Origin: Afipia sp.
Lineage (GTDB): Bacteria; Pseudomonadota; Alphaproteobacteria; Rhizobiales; Xanthobacteraceae
DNA: 5,161 nt
Reading direction: 5' to 3'
Assembly: GCA_020056155.1 (NCBI GenBank)
Contig: JAGVII010000337.1
Coordinates: 1 to 5,161 of the forward strand
Position numbers and translations under genes: made by a program. Shown here piece by piece: positions 1 to 3,644 of the stretch. The first letter of the stretch is position 1. Each line of letters starts with the position of its first letter. The notes beneath the pieces were generated by a model. It saw only the letters and a list, made by a program, of their open reading frames with translations, was not told where the DNA came from and made no database searches.

Positions 1-444
1 CATCAGCGGCAGCGCAAGGCCCATCATCCGGCGCACGCCCTCGAAAATCAAAATGCCGAGCACGGTGCCGACGACGAGATCGAGCCGGGTCGGATCGCCG
101 TCGCGCTGGATCAGTTCGGCGTAGAACAGATACTGATAAAGGCCGCAGAAAAATCCGACGCCGCCGATGATCCATCCCGCAGCGCGCTGGAGGTTTGTTT
201 TGGCGGTGAAGTTGGCGATCAGGCCGAAGGTCAGCAGCAGCAGGAAGCCGACATGGATGCCGCGCACGGCCTGACTGGGCAGGAAATTCCACGCCGCGAT
301 GATGAGCTGGAACACCGCGAAGGCTATACCGATGGCATAGGCGAGATGGCCCCACATCCCCGGCCCGAAGCCTTCAGGAAAGCCGTGCTCGAAATTATCG
401 AGTTCGACTTTGACTTTTTCCCCGGTGCCGTGCTCGTGCAACAT
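1..444 (-). CDS. TRAP transporter fused permease subunit (4TM/12TM type), N-terminal part, cut by left window edge
   Basis: The 148 visible codons run from an ATG at 444-442 to the window edge without a stop. The protein starts with a charged segment of about 30 residues (MLHEHGTGEKVKVELDNFEH). Four hydrophobic stretches follow at about 31-52, 61-80, 89-109 and 122-148. Features such as AVRGIHVGFLLLLTFGL near residue 60 and GTVLGILIFEGVRRMMG near 126-142 are typical of the N-terminal four-helix (DctQ-like) part of TRAP permeases in which the small and large membrane subunits are fused. Such proteins sit in the inner membrane and use an ion gradient to import the solute delivered by a periplasmic receptor. 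The TAXI receptor gene immediately upstream on the same strand supports this. An AGGGAC sequence about 8 nt upstream of the ATG is a modest ribosome binding site. The large DctM-like part, expected to be several hundred residues, lies outside the window. The substrate cannot be read from this fragment. Confidence 0.88.
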   Translation of the reverse strand, partial: MLHEHGTGEKVKVELDNFEHGFPEGFGPGMWGHLAYAIGIAFAVFQLIIAAWNFLPSQAVRGIHVGFLLLLTFGLIANFTAKTNLQRAAGWIIGGVGFFCGLYQYLFYAELIQRDGDPTRLDLVVGTVLGILIFEGVRRMMGLALPLM

Positions 445-493
445 GTCTCTGTCCCTGCCGCCTTGCAGCGTCCTAGTCCCAATATCCAGGCTC

Positions 494-665
494 GTCATGG
501 CCGGGCTTGTCCCGGCCATCCATGTTTTGTGCAAATCTCCGCCGTCATTGCGAGCGCAGCGAAACAATCCAGACGAAATTTCCGCGACGGGAAACTGGAT
601 TGCTTCGTCGCTTCGCTCCTCGCAATGACGAAGACGTGGATGCCCGGCACAAGGCCGGGCATGAC
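494..665. repeat. Nested palindromic intergenic repeat (outer arms 494-525 and 634-665)
   Basis: Outer arms 494-525 and 634-665 are inverted copies matching at 27 of 32 positions. Each arm also folds on itself: 497-505 with 511-519, and 640-648 with 654-662, are perfect 9-bp stems with 5-nt loops. Inside lies a second inverted pair, 544-572 and 595-629, beginning gtcattgcgag and ending caatccag, the right copy being 6 nt longer. At the centre a short stem (tttcc at about 579-583 with ggaaa) closes the structure. From memory of Bradyrhizobium-group genomes, both modules resemble very common dispersed intergenic repeats of that family, often mis-annotated as small proteins containing GLVPAIHV or RHCERSE peptides. 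It lies in the gap between the TAXI gene and the TRAP permease gene, so it would be transcribed if these form an operon. Confidence 0.85.
544..629. repeat. Inner inverted repeat of the nested element
   Basis: The left arm 544-572 and right arm 595-629 are reverse complements over gtcattgcgag and caatccag, differing in the middle by a 6-nt insertion in the right arm and a few substitutions. This module is a distinct repeat unit enclosed by the outer GC-rich arms. It has no coding capacity that resembles a real protein. No target-site duplication or transposase accompanies it, so any mobility would need to be provided from elsewhere. Confidence 0.75.
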
Positions 666-670
666 GTCTT
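631..670 (-). terminator. Hairpin downstream of the TAXI gene; possible attenuator or mRNA 3'-end stabiliser
   Basis: On the minus-strand transcript this is met 31 nt after the TAXI stop codon. The arms 631-637 and 664-670 (aagacgt/acgtctt) pair, then, after a small asymmetric internal loop (gg against g), 640-648 pairs perfectly with 654-662 around a 5-nt loop, giving about 16 bp in all. It coincides with the right outer arm of the nested repeat. No U-run follows on the minus strand, so it is not a classical Rho-independent terminator. It may instead protect the 3' end of the upstream message or lower expression of the permease relative to the binding protein. This role is inference. Confidence 0.4.
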
Positions 671-701
671 TATTCAACCGACATTTTGTTTTCCGGCCGC
701 C

Positions 702-1649
702 TTACTTGATCAGGCCTTTTTCCTTGTAGTAGCGGATCGCGCCCGGATGCAGCGGCGCCGGGCTGCCGGACGCTGCGGTCTCCAGCTTGATGTCCTTGCC
801 AGCGACATGGGAGTTCGCCAGTTCCGGCAGCGACTCGAAGATCAGCTTGGTCATCTGGTAGGCGAGATCGTCGGATACCGCCGAACTGGTGACGAGATAG
901 TTCACCACGGCAGCGGTCGGCACGTCTTCCTTCTGGCCGGTATAGGTGTTGGCCGGAATGACGACCGAGACAAACGGAGGTCCGATCTTGTCCACGGTGG
1001 CCTTCGGCACCGACACGACGTTGATCTGCGTCGAGCTGGAGAGATCCTTCAGCGAGGCGACGCCAAGGCCAGCCGACTGCAACGTCGCGTTGAGCTGGCG
1101 GTTCTTCATCAGGTCGACGGATTCGGCGAACGGCAGATATTCGACCTTGCCGAGATCCTTGTACTCCATGCCGGCGGCTTTCAGGATCGCGCGTGCGTTG
1201 AGTTCGGTGCCGGATTTCGGCGCGCCGACGGAGAGTGTCTTGCCCTTGAGATCGCCCAGCGTCTTGATGCCGCTGTCGGCGGTAGCGACGATCTGGATGT
1301 AGTTCGGATAGATCGCGCCGATGGTGCGCAGTTTGCCGAGCGGCTTCTTGAAGCCGGCTTCCGCATCGCCGTCCACCGCAGCTTTCAGCGAGTCGCCCAA
1401 AGTGAACGCCAGTTCGCCGCGGCCCTGCTCGATCAGGTTGAGGTTTTCGACCGACGCCTTGGTGGCCTGCACCTGGGTTTTCACGCCGGAAATCTTGTCG
1501 CCGTAGATTTTCCCGATCGCGACCCCGAGCGGGTAGTACACGCCTGACGTGCCGCCGGTCAGAATGTTGATGAATTGCTGGGCATGAGCAGCAGGTGCAG
1601 CCAGCGCGGTTGCGGACAGGACGGCAGCAGCAAAAACAGTCTTTTTCAT
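702..1649 (-). CDS. TAXI-family TRAP transporter solute-binding protein (periplasmic)
   Basis: This 315-residue protein begins with a Sec signal peptide, MKKTVFAAAVLSATALAAPA followed by AHA, with likely cleavage after Ala23 (AHA/QQF). The mature part opens with INILTGGTSGVYYPLG (27-42), the family signature of TAXI (TRAP-associated extracytoplasmic immunogenic) receptors, which are normally about 310-330 residues. TAXI proteins bind small organic ligands in the periplasm and pass them to fused TRAP permeases; such a permease gene lies 257 bp downstream on the same strand. No lipobox cysteine is present, so it should be soluble. The ATG at 1649-1647 is supported by the signal peptide starting exactly there and by an AAAAAAGGA ribosome binding site about 7 nt upstream. 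The gap to the permease gene holds a nested repeat rather than the close spacing usual in these operons. The ligand is unknown: members have been linked to glutamate and C4-dicarboxylates, and nothing here decides between them. Confidence 0.95.
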   Translation of the reverse strand: MKKTVFAAAVLSATALAAPAAHAQQFINILTGGTSGVYYPLGVAIGKIYGDKISGVKTQVQATKASVENLNLIEQGRGELAFTLGDSLKAAVDGDAEAGFKKPLGKLRTIGAIYPNYIQIVATADSGIKTLGDLKGKTLSVGAPKSGTELNARAILKAAGMEYKDLGKVEYLPFAESVDLMKNRQLNATLQSAGLGVASLKDLSSSTQINVVSVPKATVDKIGPPFVSVVIPANTYTGQKEDVPTAAVVNYLVTSSAVSDDLAYQMTKLIFESLPELANSHVAGKDIKLETAASGSPAPLHPGAIRYYKEKGLIK

Positions 1650-1677
1650 TCAATTTTCCTTTTTTGAATTTTGCGGG

Positions 1678-1706
1678 AAATTGGACGGATGAGCGAGCGC
1701 GGTCAA
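1678..1706 (-). promoter_or_regulatory. Possible sigma-70-type promoter for the TAXI gene
   Basis: On the minus strand, TTGACC (1706-1701) is a good -35 match. After 17 nt comes CAATTT (1683-1678), which is only a poor -10 match. The placement would give a leader of about 20 nt before the ATG at 1649. The call rests mainly on the -35 box and the spacing, so it is tentative. Confidence 0.25.
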
Positions 1707-1750
1707 CCCGAGAGACGCGAAAGAACCGGCTGCTAATGCGTTGGCGGACA

Positions 1751-1764
1751 TAGACGTTCGTCTA
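1751..1764. promoter_or_regulatory. Dyad tagacg-tt-cgtcta, candidate operator (TetR-like)
   Basis: Two perfect 6-bp arms are separated by 2 bp. The core AGACGnnCGTCT has the size and form of operators bound by TetR/AcrR-family dimers in proteobacteria. It lies about 100 bp upstream of the TAXI ATG and about 220 bp upstream of the Bug ATG, suitable for control of the minus-strand promoter. No regulator gene is in the window, so the assignment to a family is inference. Confidence 0.45.
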
Positions 1765-1824
1765 GGGGGAGGCCGTTTGGCGAAATCCTCTGCTGCACTG
1801 CAATGAGGAACCGTCATGCCCCCG

Positions 1825-1838
1825 CAAGGCCGGCCTTG
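1825..1838. promoter_or_regulatory. Perfect 14-bp palindrome caaggccggccttg
   Basis: The sequence equals its own reverse complement over all 14 bases. It shares its last two bases with the dyad at 1837-1850, making a compact pair of symmetric sites in the middle of the divergent intergenic region. It could be a protein-binding site. In GC-rich DNA short palindromes of this kind also occur by chance. Confidence 0.3.
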
Positions 1839-1850
1839 GCAAAGTTGCCA
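1837..1850. promoter_or_regulatory. Dyad tggcaa-ag-ttgcca, candidate operator
   Basis: Perfect 6-bp arms are separated by 2 bp, the same geometry as the dyad at 1751-1764 but with different sequence. It abuts the palindrome at 1825-1838. The position is about 137 bp upstream of the Bug ATG and about 188 bp upstream of the TAXI ATG. The form fits a dimeric helix-turn-helix regulator, but the family is not identifiable. Confidence 0.35.
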
Positions 1851-1950
1851 TCAGGGTTGCAGCCCATTTGTCATCATCGCTCACATGGTCAAGCTGAGCG
1901 GCATGCTCTAGAACGCTGATAGCCGCGAACCATACGGCGTAACGAACAAG

Positions 1951-1966
1951 GCCCGCACAGGCGGGC
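1951..1966 (+). promoter_or_regulatory. Small hairpin in the probable 5' leader of the Bug gene
   Basis: gcccgc (1951-1956) pairs perfectly with gcgggc (1961-1966) around an acag loop. It ends 5 nt before the GGAG at 1972-1975 that is the likely ribosome binding site of the gene starting at 1987. It may affect initiation or simply be a chance GC hairpin. Confidence 0.3.
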
Positions 1967-1986
1967 GGGATGGAGACTTTAAAGAT

Positions 1987-3009
1987 ATGATCAAGCGACC
2001 GACTTCCGTACAAACTCATTCAGCATCGCGTATCACCCGCCGCTCCGTTCTCGCGGGCGGTGCCGCGGCACTGGCAGCGACGCCATTTCTGAGCCAGACC
2101 TCAAAGGCTGCCGCATGGCCGGAACGCCCGGTGAAGTTCGTCGTGCCTTTCGCCGCCGGCGGCACCACCGATATTCTGGGACGCCTTGTGGCGCAGAAAC
2201 TGTCGGAAGAGTACGGCCAGCAGTTCGTCATCGAGAACAAGCCCGGCGCAGGCGGCAACATCGCCGCTGACTTCGTCGCGAAATCCGATCCGGACGGATA
2301 CACCTTCATCGTCGGCACGCCCGGCACCCACGCGATCAACAAGTATGTTCAGAAGAACATGCCTTATGATCCGATCAAGGACATCCAGCCGGTTACCATC
2401 ATCGCGCGCGTTCCGAACCTGATGTCGGTCAATCCCGAAGTGCCGGCGAAATCGGTGGCGGAGTTCATCGCGCTGGCGAAATCAAAGCCCGGCCAGTTGT
2501 TCTACGGCACTCCGGGGCTCGGCAGCACCGCGCATCTGTCGACCGAACTGTTCAAGTCGATGACCGGCATCGACATCGTCCACGTTCCCTACAAGGGCAG
2601 CGCGCCGGCGCTCACCGATCTGGTGGCGGGCCGCGTGCATGTCATGATCGACAATCTTCCGGCGGTGCTTCCCTTCGCCGAGAACAACAATGTGCGCCCG
2701 CTGGCGGTGAGCACCGCGGAACGCTGGCCGCTGCTGCCCAACATTCCGCCGATCGGCGACACCGTGAAGGGCTATGACGCCGCCTCGTGGTTCACCATCG
2801 CGGCGCCGGCCAAGGTGTCGAAGGACATCGTGATGAAGCTCAACGCGAGCATCATCAAGCACATCAAGTCGCCCGAGGGGATCGAGCGCATCCGCAAACT
2901 CGGCGGCGAGCCGATCGGCAACACGCCCGAGCAAATGCAGGCGTTCGTCATCGCGGAAACCGAGAAGTGGGGCAAGGTCGCCGAGTTCGCCAAGATCAAG
3001 CCTGAGTGA
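1987..3009 (+). CDS. Bug/TctC-family tripartite tricarboxylate transporter substrate-binding protein, Tat-exported
   Basis: This 340-residue protein has the length and layout of Bug-family periplasmic receptors. The leader carries a twin-arginine motif, TRRSVLAGG (17-25), a hydrophobic stretch, and a likely cleavage site near residue 41 or 43 (SKA/AAWP), so export by Tat is expected. The mature part starts PERPVKFVVPFAAGGTTD (45-62), with ENKPGAGGN (83-91), DPDGYT and HVPYKGSAPALTDLVAGRV (199-217). These are hallmark Bug segments surrounding the ligand cleft. Family members bind carboxylates and related small molecules for TctA/TctB permeases, or act in sensing. No tctA or tctB gene is next to it here, so it is an orphan receptor, a frequent situation for this family. 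The ATG at 1987 places the Tat motif well; GGAG at 1972-1975 is the likely ribosome binding site. The gene diverges from the TAXI receptor gene. The ligand is unknown. Confidence 0.95.
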   Translation: MIKRPTSVQTHSASRITRRSVLAGGAAALAATPFLSQTSKAAAWPERPVKFVVPFAAGGTTDILGRLVAQKLSEEYGQQFVIENKPGAGGNIAADFVAKSDPDGYTFIVGTPGTHAINKYVQKNMPYDPIKDIQPVTIIARVPNLMSVNPEVPAKSVAEFIALAKSKPGQLFYGTPGLGSTAHLSTELFKSMTGIDIVHVPYKGSAPALTDLVAGRVHVMIDNLPAVLPFAENNNVRPLAVSTAERWPLLPNIPPIGDTVKGYDAASWFTIAAPAKVSKDIVMKLNASIIKHIKSPEGIERIRKLGGEPIGNTPEQMQAFVIAETEKWGKVAEFAKIKPE

Positions 3010-3015
3010 CAATCG

Positions 3016-3060
3016 GTTCCGGACGCCGCGGCGAACATCGTCCGCTGCGGCGTCCGGAAC
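3016..3060 (+). terminator. Strong GC-rich hairpin after the Bug gene, probable terminator
   Basis: The arms 3016-3033 and 3043-3060 form an 18-bp stem with a single G-T pair (3030 with 3046) and a 9-nt loop, beginning 6 nt after the stop codon. The following bases are attctt, a weak T-tract, so termination may be partial or the hairpin may mainly protect the 3' end of the message. It marks a transcription-unit boundary between the Bug gene and the small membrane protein gene. Confidence 0.65.
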
Positions 3061-3112
3061 ATTCTTGCCGGCAACGCGTATCACATTCTTCGCAGGCACC
3101 AGCGCCGAGTTC

Positions 3113-3547
3113 ATGCCGCAACCGGACCGAGCAGAAGCTGTTACGCCGCGCAGGCTCATCTGGCCGGTTTTGAGCGGTGTCGTGCTTGTGGCACTGATCG
3201 CGGCGACGGCGATCCTGCTGTCCTACAAAATCGAACCCCCGCCCGATCATGCGCGCGTCATCGCCGACGAACAGCGGCTGACCTATGCCAGCACACCGTG
3301 CGTGGTGTTCAACAAGCTGAATCGCGAAATGATCGCCAACCGCGCCGAGATCGGCGACCCGTCGAAGCCGCTCCAGCTCTTTTCCTACGCCAGCGAGAAA
3401 ACCATCGCCGACATCAAGGCGGACGGAAAATGGTCGCGCGACACGGCCTGCGACTACATCACCGGCTTCGACCAGATCGTCACGGTCTGGATGCGGCTGA
3501 CCGGTTATCGTTCCCGCTGGACCGACGACGGACAATGGCGCTGGTAG
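3113..3547 (+). CDS. Small single-pass membrane protein of unknown function
   Basis: I do not recognise this 144-residue protein. It has a short positively charged N-terminus ending TPRRL (11-15), one hydrophobic helix at about 16-38 (containing GVVLVALIAATAILL), and a soluble C-terminal part of about 105 residues that is probably periplasmic. The soluble part has two cysteines (63 in STPC, 113 in DTAC) that could form a disulphide, and ends in an aromatic tail, RWTDDGQWRW. The N-terminal helix may be an uncleaved anchor or signal sequence. The reading frame is open back to a TTG at 3065, but the added 16 residues look non-specific and start directly after the hairpin, so I prefer the ATG at 3113, although its ribosome binding site is weak. 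The frame shows consistent GC-rich third positions. It lies 97 bp before the MFS gene on the same strand and could be cotranscribed with it. Confidence 0.65.
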   Translation: MPQPDRAEAVTPRRLIWPVLSGVVLVALIAATAILLSYKIEPPPDHARVIADEQRLTYASTPCVVFNKLNREMIANRAEIGDPSKPLQLFSYASEKTIADIKADGKWSRDTACDYITGFDQIVTVWMRLTGYRSRWTDDGQWRW

Positions 3548-3556
3548 CAAATCTCT

Positions 3557-3578
3557 TTCCAACGCGGTCCGATTGGAA
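3557..3578 (+). other. Short dyad ttccaa/ttggaa just after the small membrane protein gene
   Basis: The perfect 6-bp arms 3557-3562 and 3573-3578 flank a 10-nt spacer, 10 nt after the stop codon. The stem is short and no T-run follows, so it is at best a weak 3'-end structure or a protein-binding site for the downstream MFS gene. Chance is a real alternative. Confidence 0.2.
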
Positions 3579-3633
3579 CACATTCATGTTTCATATCGCG
3601 ATTCAGCCAGCCAGTTTTCAAATGACGCCCATC

Positions 3634-3639
3634 AAAGGA
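3634..3639 (+). promoter_or_regulatory. Ribosome binding site that fixes the GTG start of the MFS gene
   Basis: AAAGGA ends 5 nt before the GTG at 3645. The nearby ATGs at 3586 and 3622 are out of frame with the transporter, and the next in-frame ATG (codon 33, in RIWMASLL) lies inside the first conserved segment. GTG at 3645 is therefore the best start. Confidence 0.7.
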
Positions 3640-3644
3640 CCCCG

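Larger units (their letters stand above)
1650..1986. promoter_or_regulatory. Divergent intergenic region between the TAXI and Bug-type binding-protein genes
   Basis: This 337-bp stretch separates two genes read outward in opposite directions, so it must hold the promoters for both. I see no convincing gene in it. It contains four short dyads, listed separately (1751-1764, 1825-1838, 1837-1850, 1951-1966), an imperfect inverted repeat next to the TAXI start (1651-1683), and a possible minus-strand -35 box. No clear -35/-10 pair was found for the plus-strand gene. The SD-like GGAG at 1972-1975 lies 11 nt before the Bug ATG, which is rather long spacing. Confidence 0.6.

Noticed and set aside
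494..665. CRISPR array or insertion sequence
   Set aside because: The repeats are inverted and nested rather than direct and regularly spaced. There is no transposase frame and no visible target-site duplication.
410..677. Small proteins with VMAGLVPAIHV- or MPGLVPGIHV-type peptides on both strands
   Set aside because: These are translations of the palindromic repeat. Such peptides are recurrent false annotations in this bacterial group.
507..1547. Long plus-strand open frame (346 codons) opposite the TAXI gene
   Set aside because: It starts inside the nested repeat, giving the repeat-derived CERSE peptide, and then runs antisense to the TAXI gene. Its composition is Arg/Asp/Gly-rich with no domain, as expected of an antisense shadow of a GC-rich gene.
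670..1653. Minus-strand open frame of 327 codons overlapping the TAXI gene
   Set aside because: It is the same strand in another frame, Arg/Gly-rich and without a signal peptide. The 702-1649 frame has a signal peptide, a ribosome binding site and the TAXI signature.
1762..2019. 85-codon minus-strand frame in the divergent intergenic region
   Set aside because: It overlaps the start of the Bug gene, matches no family I know, and its C-terminal part runs through the operator-like dyads. Without evidence of conservation it is better read as chance.
2482..3159. 225-codon minus-strand frame opposite the Bug gene
   Set aside because: It is Arg/Asp/His/Leu-rich, lacks any domain, and lies antisense to a gene with clear Bug-family motifs.
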